A stretch of DNA of 64,000 bases from the NCBI RefSeq assembly GCF_003001675.1, contig NZ_PVYW01000010.1:1-64000 (forward strand), in the 5' to 3' direction. The notes under the pieces were generated by a model. The model made no database searches. It had not been told where the DNA came from and saw only the letters and a list, made by a program, of their open reading frames with translations. Below, piece after piece: positions 52,584 through 62,474 of this stretch. Positions within the stretch are counted from its first letter, which is position 1; every line of letters starts with the position of its first letter. Both the position numbers and the translations under genes were made by a program. The stretch comes from Cohnella sp. SGD-V74 (GTDB lineage Bacteria; Bacillota; Bacilli; Paenibacillales; Paenibacillaceae).

Positions 52584-53282
52584 TCATTTTAACGGAATAT
52601 AGATTTCGCACTCCTGATTGGCGTTATTCTGCGCTTGCGGCGCGAACGTCTCCAACCCGTACGCTTCGGGCTCGTGATCGAGCCCCTGTCTTCGAAGACG
52701 TTCCAACGCACGGAAGTAAGTTTGGTCCCGTTCTTCGCGCCTGTAGAGGCCTTGATGCGCGTAGACCGCATAGGCTCTGGCCGGAATCGTCATGCCGATC
52801 ATGCCCTCGGGAATCCGGCCGAACGAGACGACTTCGGCTCCGGCCACGTAATGATAGGCAACCGAACGGCTGCGCACGGCTCCGATCAGCCTCTCCGGAC
52901 CGACCGCGCCTTCAATCTCCCCTATACGCGATCGCAGCTCGGCCCATAAACCCGGAATGACCGTATTGGCCATATAGATGGCGGTGAAAGGAGCTTTGAA
53001 CTCGACTCCAATCAGCCGAACAGCGGGCTTGAACAGCGTTCTCGTCGGAGGAAGCGGTCGGTCGGCCCCGATGGCGGGCGCTTTGCTGCGGTTGAGAAGG
53101 GAGTAGCCGCCGTGCCTGCCCGGTTCGGAGTACAGGGGCACGCCCATCCCGCTTAATTCCTGCAGGTACCGCAGCATTGTCCTGTAGGACACCCCGAACT
53201 CCTCCGCCAACTGCTCCGTCGTAAATTTCCGTTTTTCGTATACGACCATCATCAGATCGATCAGACGCTTCGTTTTCGTCAA
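52584..53282 (-). CDS. HTH_11 (YafY/DeoR-type) regulator with GyrI-like effector domain
   Basis: 232 residues. The N-terminus (KRLIDLMMVVYEKRKFTTEQ, AEEFGVSYRTMLRYLQELS) is a winged HTH. From about residue 85 the protein has a GyrI/AraC effector-binding-like fold (PAVRLIGVEFKAPFTAIYM, ETFAPQAQNNANQECEIYIP). It is divergent from a stand-alone effector-binding protein, with the palindrome TGACAG-n3-CTGTCA between. This suggests sensing of a small hydrophobic molecule, by analogy with the family. Confidence 0.88.
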   Translation of the reverse strand: MTKTKRLIDLMMVVYEKRKFTTEQLAEEFGVSYRTMLRYLQELSGMGVPLYSEPGRHGGYSLLNRSKAPAIGADRPLPPTRTLFKPAVRLIGVEFKAPFTAIYMANTVIPGLWAELRSRIGEIEGAVGPERLIGAVRSRSVAYHYVAGAEVVSFGRIPEGMIGMTIPARAYAVYAHQGLYRREERDQTYFRALERLRRQGLDHEPEAYGLETFAPQAQNNANQECEIYIPLK

Positions 53283-53300
53283 GGCGATCCCTCGATTATC

Positions 53301-53315
53301 TGACAGTTTCTGTCA
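53301..53315. promoter_or_regulatory. Palindrome TGACAG-n3-CTGTCA, probable operator
   Basis: A perfect 6-3-6 inverted repeat, 19 bp upstream of the regulator start and 58 bp before the divergent gene. It is the likely binding site of that regulator. Confidence 0.75.
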
Positions 53316-53372
53316 TGGTTATGTACTATGATAGTAGCGTAACGCACGATATCGGACAAGGAGGAAAGCGAA

Positions 53373-53861
53373 TTGGAACAGATCAACGATACGATCGTCG
53401 TCACCAAAGAGGCATACCGGGCTATCGGATTAAAATGGGAAGGGACGTTCGCGGAAGCCGGGGCGGGCGGGATCAGACGCATCCATGAGCAGCTGCGGGA
53501 GCGTATGCGCGAAATTCCCCAGCCTGCGTCGATGACGCATTTTTACGGACTCTCCTACCAGGCTTACCCAGGCAACGCCGGCTTCGTTCATTACGCGGTC
53601 GTCGAGACGACGGACGATGCCGGATACGTTCCGGAGGGCATGACAGCGGTAGAGGTGCCGACTCTGAGCTATGCGAAGTGCGAGCACGCCAAAGGCCAGA
53701 GCATTGACAAGTCCTATCGCAACGTCTACGAGTGGATCGAAAGACAAGGGTACGCGGCGGTGTCTCCGGGGGAATTGACCCATTGCGAGATCTACTCGCT
53801 GAGCCGCGATCCGTACGACCCGGATCCCGAATTCACGATTATGATTCCGATTGAACGATAA
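53373..53861 (+). CDS. Stand-alone GyrI/AraC-type effector-binding protein
   Basis: 162 residues from TTG 53373 with AAGGAGG upstream. DTIVVTKEAYRAIGLKWEG opens a GyrI-like domain, and MTAVEVPTLSYAKCEHAKG, YRNVYEWIERQGY and CEIYSLSRDPYDPDPEFTIM follow in family order. Such proteins bind small ligands and occur as domains of regulators; this one has no DNA-binding part. It resembles the effector domain of the divergent regulator, so both may see the same ligand. Confidence 0.87.
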   Translation: MEQINDTIVVTKEAYRAIGLKWEGTFAEAGAGGIRRIHEQLRERMREIPQPASMTHFYGLSYQAYPGNAGFVHYAVVETTDDAGYVPEGMTAVEVPTLSYAKCEHAKGQSIDKSYRNVYEWIERQGYAAVSPGELTHCEIYSLSRDPYDPDPEFTIMIPIER

Positions 53862-54046
53862 GAGTCGCAATGAGGCGGAGTCCGGCGCGCAAGCCGGCTC
53901 CGCTTCCATTTTTTTATCGGCTCCGACCTGGCGCAAGGGATTGGAACGCTCGGCTTCTTCGGATAGAATGAGGGTTGGCTGCCTGCGGGGGGCGTAACGC
54001 CGCGGGAATGAAGTCCGGTCATGGACACGAAGGAGAATGGACACAG

Positions 54047-56965
54047 ATGAGCTCACTGGACAGTCTGGATTGTCTGGATTCGGCGGTCTGGACGATTGAT
54101 GCAGAGATGAACGCGCTGCGTGTATCCACGGGATACAGAAGATTGCTCGGATATTCGGACGAGGAGGAGCTGCGGGATCCAAGCCTGCTGGAGGCCGCGG
54201 TGCATCCGGCGGATCTGTCGCTGTTCCGCGAACAGATGGGACGTTTGGAGCAGGGCGTCTCCGGTACGATCGAGTATCGGATCGTGCTCTGCAACGGCGA
54301 CGTGAAATGGGTGCAGCAGGTTGGAATCGTACTATCCGACGGGGAACGCCGCCCGGCGCGCATTCAAGGAATCGTTCAAGATATTACGGAATGCAAAGCC
54401 AAGATCCACCGCTTGGACAGCAGATTGGCTATGCTGGAGAAGCTGCTGAGATCGGTGGACGTGGCTCTATGGTCACTGGATCAGCCGTCGGGGGAATTCA
54501 CGTTCATCTCTCAGGCGATGCCGTCGATCAGCGGCTATCCGGCCTCGCGGTTTACGAATGCGCAATCCTGGCTCGATATCGTGCATGAAGACGATTTGCC
54601 GCTCATCGAGCGCTTGAAGGAGAGCACGAGGCTCGGCATACCGGATTGCTGCGAATACCGAATCCGCCACTTCGGCGGAGAGATCCGCTGGGTGCATACG
54701 AGGGTAATGCCGCAGACGGACGAGCAGGGCGATACGGTTCAGATCGACGGAGTGACGATGGACGTGACGGCGCGCAAGGTCGCGGAGGAAGAACGTCATC
54801 GGAGCGAGCAGAAATACAAGTGCATGTTCGAAAATAATTCCGACATCATATGCGAATTGGACGCCTCGGGCAACGTGCTCACCATCAATCCGGCTTGCGA
54901 GGCGACGACGGGGGAGAGAGTGACCGGCGATTTCGCGCATTTTGCGATGGAGGAAGTGTTGGGCCGGGATAACCTGCACGTTCTGACGGAATACTTCGAC
55001 AAGGCGCTGCAGGGGCAGTCGATCCCGTTCGAGATCACTTCCCGCCACCGGAACGGAAGCGAGTTTTGCTGGGAAGTGAAATACATCCCGATCTATTTGA
55101 ACGGGAAGGTCGAAGGGGCGTTCGTCGTCCTCAAGAACATGACGGACAGGAAGCGGATCGAGAAGGAGCTGGCCGATCGGGAAGAACAGTACAGAAGCTT
55201 GATCGAGCTGTCTCCTCAGCCGATGATCGCTCACCGGGACGGAACGTACCTCTACATGAACACGGCCGGATTTCGGCTGCTCGGGGCGAGTCCGGGAAGC
55301 GAAGAGGCGGTTCATTCGATCTACGCGATCGTGCATCCCGACGATCGGGAAGCGGTGCTCGAACGAGCGAGGAGGACGGAGGGCTCCAAGTTCGCGGGAG
55401 TGATGGAATATCGGATTATGCGAGTGGACGGCGGGATCGTCGAAGTGGAGGCTACCGAAATTTACGACGCGTACACCAAGACGACGCTGACTTTGCTTAC
55501 CGACATTACCGGGCGCAGGCAGATGGAGCGCGCGCTGAGGGAGAGCGAGGAACGGTACCGCAGGCTCGTCGAGCTGTCGCCCGTCGCCATTGCCGTCTAT
55601 AAGGACGGCAAGATCAGTTACATTAATCCGGCCGGGGCGGGGATGCTCGGCGTGGATATGGCCCAGTTCAAGGAGAAGGAAGAGATGCTCGACTGGGTGC
55701 ATTCGGATTCCCGCGAAGCCGCGCTCCGAAGAATGGAGGATACGGAACGGCACGGATACGCGCCTCCCGGCGAGTTCCGCATTATTCGCAAGGACGGATG
55801 CGTGCTGGACATCTCGGTCGTCTCCATTTTCGATCCGGAGTCGTCCACGATCCAGCTGATGTTCGAAGATATTACGGCCAGGAAGCGCACGGAGCGCGCG
55901 CTCGTGGAGAGCGAGGAGCGTCACATTCGCTTGCAGACCAGCCTCGACCGCTTCTCTCACGACCTCTTCGGCGTGATGAAGATCAGCCAGATGGAGCGGA
56001 GGCTGATCAAGGAAGTGCGCGACGTGCTCCAGGCGCAGGACGTCAGCCTGGTCGAGACGGAGCCTACCTCGGGAGGTCTGTGCCAGATTATCGAGACGGA
56101 GTACGGCTATTCTTTGAAAATCGGAGAGATCCGCAGCAAGAGCTACGTGCTCCGTATCGCCGGGAAGCCCGCGATGCTGAACATCGCCGCCAAGCGGATA
56201 TGGCTTGAGACGATCGCCCGATATGTCAGCGTGCTGTTCGACAATTTCCTGCTGATCGAGGATCTGACCAAGGAGCTGGAGCAGACGGCCGCGCAGCAAG
56301 TCGCTCCCACATGGCTGCTGCGCCTTCTGTTCAACTTGTCCGAGAACGAGCGCAAGCGGCTGTCCCAGGACTTGCACGACGCGGCGCTCCAGGAACAGAT
56401 TATCTGGTATCGCAAGGTGGATGCGCTCGCGTCCCAGTACGCCATGCCCGGCGAGCTGCGCGCCCAGCTGGAGCAGATCGCGCAAGGGTTGTTGGACGTT
56501 ATCTATCAGATCCGGCTTACCTGCAACGAGCTGAGGCCTCCGATGCTGAAGGAGGAAGGGCTGATCTCTTCGCTGGAGGCGCTGTGCGATACGACGCAGC
56601 TGCGCACCAACTATCGGATCGTGTTCGATTCGGCCCGTTACTCTCACGAGCTGGACGACGATTCCTTGATCAGTCTGTACCGCATCGTTCAGGAGCTGCT
56701 GGCCAACGCGACGAAGCACTCCGGCGCATCGGAAGTGCGCATCTCGCTCTCCGGCTATCCCGGACGAATACAGCTGGAATACGAGGATAACGGGGTCGGC
56801 ATGGATTTGAGCGAGATGGGGGATTCTTTCAAAAGCATGGGGATTTACGGCATGAAGGAAAGGGTCCGGAGCATGAACGGAACGATTCAGTTCCATTCTT
56901 CGCCCAATCGGGGCTTGTCGATCTATATCTCCGTTCCCGCTCTGCAGACGACGGCATTATCTTAA
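54047..56965 (+). CDS. Soluble five-PAS sensor kinase of the NarL/DegS class
   Basis: 972 residues from ATG 54047 with AGGAG about 11 nt upstream. I see five PAS domains (about 10-120, 135-245, 260-380, 385-500, 505-620; each ending in a DITxRK-type strand such as VTARKVAEEE and ITARKRTERA), a linker resembling a degenerate GAF (about 640-750), a HisKA_3 domain with ERKRLSQDLHDAALQ (His777), and an HATPase with LLANATKHSGASEV and DNGVGMDL. There are no membrane helices. The response regulator follows after 24 bp. Confidence 0.93.
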   Translation: MSSLDSLDCLDSAVWTIDAEMNALRVSTGYRRLLGYSDEEELRDPSLLEAAVHPADLSLFREQMGRLEQGVSGTIEYRIVLCNGDVKWVQQVGIVLSDGERRPARIQGIVQDITECKAKIHRLDSRLAMLEKLLRSVDVALWSLDQPSGEFTFISQAMPSISGYPASRFTNAQSWLDIVHEDDLPLIERLKESTRLGIPDCCEYRIRHFGGEIRWVHTRVMPQTDEQGDTVQIDGVTMDVTARKVAEEERHRSEQKYKCMFENNSDIICELDASGNVLTINPACEATTGERVTGDFAHFAMEEVLGRDNLHVLTEYFDKALQGQSIPFEITSRHRNGSEFCWEVKYIPIYLNGKVEGAFVVLKNMTDRKRIEKELADREEQYRSLIELSPQPMIAHRDGTYLYMNTAGFRLLGASPGSEEAVHSIYAIVHPDDREAVLERARRTEGSKFAGVMEYRIMRVDGGIVEVEATEIYDAYTKTTLTLLTDITGRRQMERALRESEERYRRLVELSPVAIAVYKDGKISYINPAGAGMLGVDMAQFKEKEEMLDWVHSDSREAALRRMEDTERHGYAPPGEFRIIRKDGCVLDISVVSIFDPESSTIQLMFEDITARKRTERALVESEERHIRLQTSLDRFSHDLFGVMKISQMERRLIKEVRDVLQAQDVSLVETEPTSGGLCQIIETEYGYSLKIGEIRSKSYVLRIAGKPAMLNIAAKRIWLETIARYVSVLFDNFLLIEDLTKELEQTAAQQVAPTWLLRLLFNLSENERKRLSQDLHDAALQEQIIWYRKVDALASQYAMPGELRAQLEQIAQGLLDVIYQIRLTCNELRPPMLKEEGLISSLEALCDTTQLRTNYRIVFDSARYSHELDDDSLISLYRIVQELLANATKHSGASEVRISLSGYPGRIQLEYEDNGVGMDLSEMGDSFKSMGIYGMKERVRSMNGTIQFHSSPNRGLSIYISVPALQTTALS

Positions 56966-56989
56966 ATCGCACGACGAGGAGCGGGCGCT

Positions 56990-57649
56990 ATGATTCGGAT
57001 CTTATTGGTAGACGATCATCCGGCGGTAATGGAAGGAACGAGAAGCATACTGGAGCAGGAAGGCGACATGAAGGTGTTCTTGGCCGATTCGGCCGGCAGG
57101 GCGCTGGAGATGGCGGGGGAGTCGGCGTACGACGTGATGCTGTTCGATCTTCATCTGGCTGACAGCAACGGAATCGATCTTGCCAAGCAAGTGCTCAAGC
57201 TTCGCCCGGATGCGGTCATCCTGATCTATACGGGCTTCGAATTCAACAATCATTTCAATCTGATGATTGAATCGGGCATTAGCGGGTTTATTCTGAAGAC
57301 TTCCAACGGAGAACAACTGGTGACCGCGGTTCGCTGCGCGCTGAGAGGAGAGGTTGTGCTCCCGCTCTCTCTCGTCCGGCAGCTTCGAAGAACGTCTCTT
57401 CAAGCCGTGGAGCCCGGGAGCAGAGATGCGGCGAATTTGGCGATCAGCAGCAAGGAATACGAGATTCTGAGAGAAATCGCCAGAGGCAAGAGCAACAAGG
57501 AGATCGCGGAGCTGTCGCTGATGAGCCAGCGCTCGCTGGAGTACGTGCTGACGAACCTCTTCAACAAGCTGGGGGTCAAATCCAGAATCGAAGCGGCGAT
57601 GAAGGCCAAGCAGCTGGGGTTTCTGACGGATGCCGACTTGTTGCCGTAG
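56990..57649 (+). CDS. NarL/LuxR-family response regulator
   Basis: 219 residues. The receiver has ILLVDDHPAVMEG, MLFDLHLADSNGIDL (phospho-Asp), IYTGFEF and GFILKT with the conserved Lys. The LuxR HTH is at about 150-210: SKEYEILREIARGKSNKEIA and RSLEYVLTNLFNKLGVKSR. It is the partner of the five-PAS kinase. The following 160 bp before cheW contain no gene, only an AT-rich imperfect inverted repeat near 57697-57732. Confidence 0.94.
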   Translation: MIRILLVDDHPAVMEGTRSILEQEGDMKVFLADSAGRALEMAGESAYDVMLFDLHLADSNGIDLAKQVLKLRPDAVILIYTGFEFNNHFNLMIESGISGFILKTSNGEQLVTAVRCALRGEVVLPLSLVRQLRRTSLQAVEPGSRDAANLAISSKEYEILREIARGKSNKEIAELSLMSQRSLEYVLTNLFNKLGVKSRIEAAMKAKQLGFLTDADLLP

Positions 57650-57810
57650 CTCGCTCGCGAACTAGTCGTATGGTCTTGGTTCTTGGGGTCCGATTCCGAA
57701 AAAAATTTGCGGGGTTCCGCCACAGATTTTCGTGTTGCTAGTCCTAATGACCCTATTAAGATGAGGGTAGTGAAATCACGGACAATCAGAGCAACCGGGG
57801 TGGTAGGCGC

Positions 57811-58266
57811 ATGCAAGCAATCGGGCAATCCGCGGAACGCCAGAGCTTCATCGACTTTGTCGTGGCGGGACGGAGATATGCGGTTCGGGTACAGGAGCTG
57901 CAAGACATTATCCGGCATGAAGAGATTACCCGCGTTCCGAACGCGGGGGCGCATGTCGAAGGACTCATCGTGTACCTGGGCCGAATCGTCCCCGTTCTTA
58001 ATCTTCGCGGGCTGTTTCGCCTTCATGGCAGAGAGCGCGGCAGCGAGGGAAGAATCATGGTCGTGCGTCGGTTGGAGCAGACTGCCGGTCTGATGATCGA
58101 CGACGTGAAGCAGGTGATCGCGTTTTCGGAGATCCAGCCTCCTCCGGATTCGATGAGGGGCGTCGAAGGCCGGTATTTCACCGGCGTCGGAATGTCGGCA
58201 GGGGAAGCGGTCGGTCTGCTGAAGCTGGACGAAGTGCTCATCCCGGAACGGGAGCGGATCGGATGA
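57811..58266 (+). CDS. CheW-like chemotaxis coupling protein
   Basis: 151 residues. FIDFVVAGRRYAVRVQELQD, EITRVPNAGAHVEGLIVYLG and GRIVPVLNLRGLF are the CheW beta-barrel blocks. It would join a chemoreceptor to a CheA-type partner. Its stop overlaps the next gene by four bases, so it is tightly coupled to the unusual CheA-like protein. Confidence 0.93.
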   Translation: MQAIGQSAERQSFIDFVVAGRRYAVRVQELQDIIRHEEITRVPNAGAHVEGLIVYLGRIVPVLNLRGLFRLHGRERGSEGRIMVVRRLEQTAGLMIDDVKQVIAFSEIQPPPDSMRGVEGRYFTGVGMSAGEAVGLLKLDEVLIPERERIG

Positions 58267-59297
58267 AGGAAGTCGTCAGGGAGAAAGGGAAAACCGTCGT
58301 TGTCGACGATGCTCGGATCGATCGGGCGGAGGCGTTGTCTCCGGACGATCTGATGGAGCTGGTAGGAGAGCTCATGGTCGGGCATGCCCGCATCCATCGG
58401 GTCATTCTCGAGCAGAAGAAGCGGATGACCGCCGAAGAGACGGCGGCGGAGCTCGACCGGATCGCCGATCATCTGTCCTGCGTCGTTAACGATCTTCAGG
58501 AATGCGTGCTGAAGGCGAAAATGCTGCCGGCCAGAGGGTTGTTGAGGCGCGTGGCCGGCGTTGCGGGAAAGCGCGGCGATGAAATCGGGGTAGAGCTGGA
58601 AGGCGAGGATACGGAAGTCGACGGGGATATTTTGAAGGAGCTGGAGGCTCCTCTGGCCGATTGGGTCCGCAAGCGATCCGCGGCCAAGAAGCTGAAGCTG
58701 TCGATAACGAACGAAGACAATCTGGCCGTCGTTCGGGCGTTCGCCGACGGGATCGGCCTGCCTGCCGAGGCCTCGGAACCGTTAAGAGCCGTCGCCGAGC
58801 GCTTGGGCGGGCTTATCGGCTTCGAGTCGCATGCCGGTGAGCGGGAATCCGTCCGGCTGCAGCTTCCGCTGACGAACGCGATGTTCTTCGGTCAGTTAGT
58901 GAAGCTGCACGATCAGCTCTTCATGCTTCCGATGAGCGGCATCGAGGGGGTTGCCGAAGTCCGGCACGGAGAGCTCGGCTCGTCCGGTGAAAGGCAGACG
59001 TTCCGCTGGGGAGATCGTACGCTTCCCGTCTTCTGGCCGCACCGGCTGCTGCGCATTCCGCGGGTCGCCAGCGCGAAGGAGTCGGTTCCGCTGGTCGTCG
59101 CGGGAATCGGGGAACGCAGATTCGCCCTGGCCGTGGACGAACTGTACTGGAGCCAGGAGGTCCGCATGAAGTCGCTGGGCGACTGCGTCGGAAGGGCGCA
59201 AGGAATCGCGGGATCGACGATGCTGGCCGGAGGAAAAGTCGCGCTGATTATCGATATGCGCGATCTGGCCGAACTCGTCCTGCCGGAGAGGACATAG
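58263..59297 (+). CDS. Truncated CheA-like protein lacking kinase core
   Basis: 344 residues, about half of a CheA. Residues 25-95 are a CheA-type dimerisation helix pair (LSPDDLMELVGELMVGHARI, DLQECVLKAKMLPARGLLRR). Residues 105-203 correspond to the start and end of the HATPase: EVDGDILKELEAPLADWVRK stands where the N-box (HLxRNxxDHG) should be, with N and H lost, and the G-boxes are absent. Residues 204-344 are a CheW-like domain (AMFFGQLVKLHDQLFMLPMS). The His-bearing P1 and the P2 domains are missing. It cannot be a normal kinase and looks like an array scaffold or decoy. Confidence 0.85.
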   Translation: MKEVVREKGKTVVVDDARIDRAEALSPDDLMELVGELMVGHARIHRVILEQKKRMTAEETAAELDRIADHLSCVVNDLQECVLKAKMLPARGLLRRVAGVAGKRGDEIGVELEGEDTEVDGDILKELEAPLADWVRKRSAAKKLKLSITNEDNLAVVRAFADGIGLPAEASEPLRAVAERLGGLIGFESHAGERESVRLQLPLTNAMFFGQLVKLHDQLFMLPMSGIEGVAEVRHGELGSSGERQTFRWGDRTLPVFWPHRLLRIPRVASAKESVPLVVAGIGERRFALAVDELYWSQEVRMKSLGDCVGRAQGIAGSTMLAGGKVALIIDMRDLAELVLPERT

Positions 59298-59399
59298 TTT
59301 TTTCATACCCTGCACATATTTTTTTAACATTTCTATCCTATCATTCCTAATTAACGGATCAATCGCGTTGCAACATCCAAAATAATCGAGGTGCCGACA

Positions 59400-59696
59400 A
59401 TGATTATGAAGCAGGAACCGTCGCATTTGGCGGAAATCGTATCGTTCTTTGCCCTTCATCACGGTCTGACCGAGCGGGAGCGGGAGATCGTGTACTGCTT
59501 GTCCAAACACGGATACAGCAACAAGCGGTTGGGCAACGAGTTGGGGATTACGGAGAAAACGGTCAAAAATCATATCGCCAAAATCCAGGAGAAGACGAAA
59601 GCAAGCTCGACGAGAGAGCTCCTGTCGATGGTGGTGGGGCAATTCATCGTACATTACCGCACAATGGCGGACAAGGCGATGAAGCTGGCGCTCTGA
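59400..59696 (+). CDS. Small LuxR-type HTH protein
   Basis: 98 residues from ATG 59400, six nt after GAGGTG. It consists almost only of a LuxR/GerE HTH: LTEREREIVYCLSKHGYSNK and LGNELGITEKTVKNHIAKIQ. There is no receiver. GerE of Bacillus has a similar architecture. It sits between the CheA-like and chemoreceptor genes. Either a regulator of these genes or a partner for an unlinked signal; the sequence does not decide. Confidence 0.9.
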   Translation: MIMKQEPSHLAEIVSFFALHHGLTEREREIVYCLSKHGYSNKRLGNELGITEKTVKNHIAKIQEKTKASSTRELLSMVVGQFIVHYRTMADKAMKLAL

Positions 59697-59809
59697 AATT
59701 ATTAGAGAAGTATGAGTGAAATTAACGGGTTCTTAAAGGTTATCGGATAAGGCTGCTAATAATTATTCTCTAGAATGAGGCTCAAAACCTATTGAAGGAG
59801 ACTCTCTAG

Positions 59810-61705
59810 ATGTCCAAGCCGACGCCGACAACCTTAAACCTGTTCAGGAAATGGAAAATCCGAAAGCTGTCCACCCGCTTGTCGCTGTCGACGCTGGTAA
59901 TCGCGTTGGTCATTATCGCGGCGATGTCTCTGGCCCTGTTCATCCCGAACTCCACGCTGTTCAAGAAGCAGATCGACCAAGAGCTGGAGCTCAGGACGCA
60001 AGAAATCGCTCTTCGCATGGATGCGGACCTTCAAGGCAAGCTGACGAAGCTGGAGACGCTTGCGGGCATCGGCAGCTATATCGATGCCGATCCGGCCAGG
60101 CATATGGAACTGACGACCGCGTTTATGCAAGAGAACCCCGAGTTCCAAGGGTTGGTATTCTCGTTCGATTTCAGCGGGAAAAACGGAATCACGAACACGG
60201 GGGACAAAGTCGATTTGTCCAGCCGGGCCTACGTGAAAATTGTGGAGCAGGGGAAGTCCTCGATCTCTGATCCAGTCGTCTCCGCCCTCGACTCCAAGAG
60301 CCTCACAGTAGTTCTCGCCGTTCCGCTTATCAAGGATGGCCAGCCGTTCGGTTTCTATGCGAGCGGATACCCGATCGAGGAAGCGACCCGAATTACGGGC
60401 GAAGCGAAGATCGGAGATACGGGATACGCGATTCTGCTCGATACGTCGGGCAACGTGGCCAGCCACCCGGACCCTGCGCTCGTCATGAAGAGAACGGTCT
60501 ACGACATGAATCTCCCCGCCGTTACGGAAGCGTTCGACAATTCCCGGAAGGGCGTTAACGCGAGTTATTCGTACGAATATAACGGAATCAAGAAGATCGG
60601 CTTCTCCAGCTCGCTGAAAACCGGCTATGTCGTGCAGCTGTCGGTGCCGGAGCAGGAATTGATGGCGCCGATTACGCAGATGATGCGGACGACGATCGGA
60701 GTCGCCGTCATCGTTACGCTGCTTACGCTCATCGTGACTTACTTGTTCGCGAAGAGCGTCGTGAAGCCGATCGTTTACATAACGGGCATTGTGCGGCAGC
60801 TCGCCCAAGGCGATCTGAGGCCGCGGCTTAAAGTGAAAACCGAGGACGAGCTCGGCGTTCTGGCCGACAACATGAACGGAATGCTCGATTCCCTATCCGC
60901 GATGATCGAACAGGTCAACGACGCATCGGGAAGCGTGGCTTCGTCCGCGGAGGAGATTTCGGCCAGCACGGACGAAGTCGCCAAGGGCAGCGTCGACCAG
61001 GCCGATCGCGCGAGAACGATGGCGAACCTGTTCGAGAGTCTGGAAACTTCCATTCAGTCGGTGGCGTCCAACGCCAATCTGGCGAAGGAGTATTCCGAGG
61101 AAGCGGTCCAGATCGCGGAGGAAGGCACCGAGATCATTACCCGTTCCATCGGCAAGATGGAGCAGGTGAACGAGCAGATGAAGCATCTGGAACGAGACTC
61201 CAGGCAGATCGGAGACATCATCGAAGTGATCGACGGCATCGCGGAACAGACGAATCTGCTCGCGCTGAACGCGGCGATCGAAGCGGCCCGGGCGGGCGAC
61301 CAAGGGCGCGGCTTCGCGGTCGTCGCCGACGAGGTCCGCAAGCTCGCCGAGCGCAGCGGAGACGCGACGAAGCAGATTACGGAGATTATTAGCGGCATGC
61401 AGGGCAGCACGACGAAATGCGTGGAAGCGGTCAGCGAAGGGGTGGAGCATTTCGCACGCACCCGCGAATCGTTCGAGGGCATCGTGCTGAAGGTCAACGA
61501 AACTTCGCAGAAGGTCGGCCATATTGCCGATTCCAGCATCGCTCAGACGACGAGCGCCTCCAACGTGCTGATGACGATCGAGTCCGTAGCGTCGATCAGC
61601 GAGCAGGCCGCCGCCGCGGCGGAAGAGACCGCGGCCGCGTCGCAGGAGCTGGCTATGCTGGCCGAGAAGCTGTACGATTCGGTGGAGACGTTCAAATATA
61701 AGTAA
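59810..61705 (+). CDS. Methyl-accepting chemotaxis protein with Cache sensor
   Basis: 631 residues with GAAGGAG upstream. TM1 (about 22-46) is followed by a dCache-type periplasmic domain (about 50-280; [40 protein letters not shown]), TM2 (about 295-315), HAMP ([20 protein letters not shown]) and a long coiled coil. The signalling tip is [20 protein letters not shown] with flanking methylation helices. It probably signals through the CheW and CheA-like proteins encoded just upstream. The ligand is unknown. Confidence 0.96.
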   Translation: MSKPTPTTLNLFRKWKIRKLSTRLSLSTLVIALVIIAAMSLALFIPNSTLFKKQIDQELELRTQEIALRMDADLQGKLTKLETLAGIGSYIDADPARHMELTTAFMQENPEFQGLVFSFDFSGKNGITNTGDKVDLSSRAYVKIVEQGKSSISDPVVSALDSKSLTVVLAVPLIKDGQPFGFYASGYPIEEATRITGEAKIGDTGYAILLDTSGNVASHPDPALVMKRTVYDMNLPAVTEAFDNSRKGVNASYSYEYNGIKKIGFSSSLKTGYVVQLSVPEQELMAPITQMMRTTIGVAVIVTLLTLIVTYLFAKSVVKPIVYITGIVRQLAQGDLRPRLKVKTEDELGVLADNMNGMLDSLSAMIEQVNDASGSVASSAEEISASTDEVAKGSVDQADRARTMANLFESLETSIQSVASNANLAKEYSEEAVQIAEEGTEIITRSIGKMEQVNEQMKHLERDSRQIGDIIEVIDGIAEQTNLLALNAAIEAARAGDQGRGFAVVADEVRKLAERSGDATKQITEIISGMQGSTTKCVEAVSEGVEHFARTRESFEGIVLKVNETSQKVGHIADSSIAQTTSASNVLMTIESVASISEQAAAAAEETAAASQELAMLAEKLYDSVETFKYK

Positions 61706-61709
61706 GCGA

Positions 61710-62468
61710 TCAGCTATTTTTCAAGATTTTCTCGGCTGCGCCGGGAACGAGCCGGTTGAGCCACAGGAGCAGCTTTACTTTGCCGATGGGGATTTCCAAC
61801 CGGTTGTTCCCGTAACAGGTCCAGAATTGGTCGGCGAGCTGATCGGCCGTAATTTTGTTCCGGCCTCTGCCTGCGGTCATGGCGGTATCGACGACGGGCG
61901 GGATGACCTCGAACACTCGAATGTTCGTCGACTCCAGCTGGTATCGAAGCGCCTTCGTAAACAAGCGAAGGCCCGCCTTCGTCGCGCAGTACACGGGAGC
62001 GGATTTCTTCGGGACGATCGCGAGTCCGGAAGTGACGTTCACGATGGCGGCTTCGTCCCGGCGGGAGAGCAGCGGGAGCAGCCCGGATACGAGCCGGACG
62101 GGCGACGTCAGGTTGACGGCGATTTCGCCCGGGATGCGCGGGTCCGGAGCCGGCGTTTTCCCGGAGGCTGCTTGAGCGTCGGCGAAAGAATAATTGAATT
62201 GGATGCCGGCGTTGTTGACCAGCACGCTGAGCTCGGGATGTTCGGCGTATAGACGTTCGACGAGCCGATTCGTCTGCTCCTCGTTCCCGAGATCGCAGAC
62301 GCAGGTCGCCGCGATGCCCGGATATCGGGCCTTCGCCTGAGCGAGCTTCGTCTCGTCCCTGCCGACGAGTATGACTTGATTGCGGTGGCGGACGAAGCGT
62401 TCGGTCAAGGCAAGCCCGATGCCCGCTGCCCCGCCGGTGATGAGTACCGTATGGCCTGATAGGCGCAT
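61710..62468 (-). CDS. Short-chain dehydrogenase (DltE-like)
   Basis: 252 residues. VLITGGAAGIGLALTERFV is the cofactor motif TGxxxGIG, VNNAGIQ the NNAG motif, and YCATKAG the catalytic YxxxK, with Ser in VNVTSGLAIV. The C-terminal part resembles the DltE group of SDRs. The substrate is unknown. Its ribosome binding site AAGGGGAG lies inside a strong hairpin (62475-62518). Confidence 0.92.
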   Translation of the reverse strand: MRLSGHTVLITGGAAGIGLALTERFVRHRNQVILVGRDETKLAQAKARYPGIAATCVCDLGNEEQTNRLVERLYAEHPELSVLVNNAGIQFNYSFADAQAASGKTPAPDPRIPGEIAVNLTSPVRLVSGLLPLLSRRDEAAIVNVTSGLAIVPKKSAPVYCATKAGLRLFTKALRYQLESTNIRVFEVIPPVVDTAMTAGRGRNKITADQLADQFWTCYGNNRLEIPIGKVKLLLWLNRLVPGAAEKILKNS

Positions 62469-62474
62469 TTGCGC

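Noticed and set aside
54047..57649. Five-PAS kinase and its regulator as the receptor pair for the NHLP peptide
   Set aside because: The kinase class (HisKA_3 with a LuxR-type regulator) resembles ComP-ComA, but this kinase has no membrane segments and lies 50 kb away.
57650..57810. Possible riboswitch before cheW
   Set aside because: Only an imperfect AT-rich inverted repeat is visible; no known riboswitch core was recognised.
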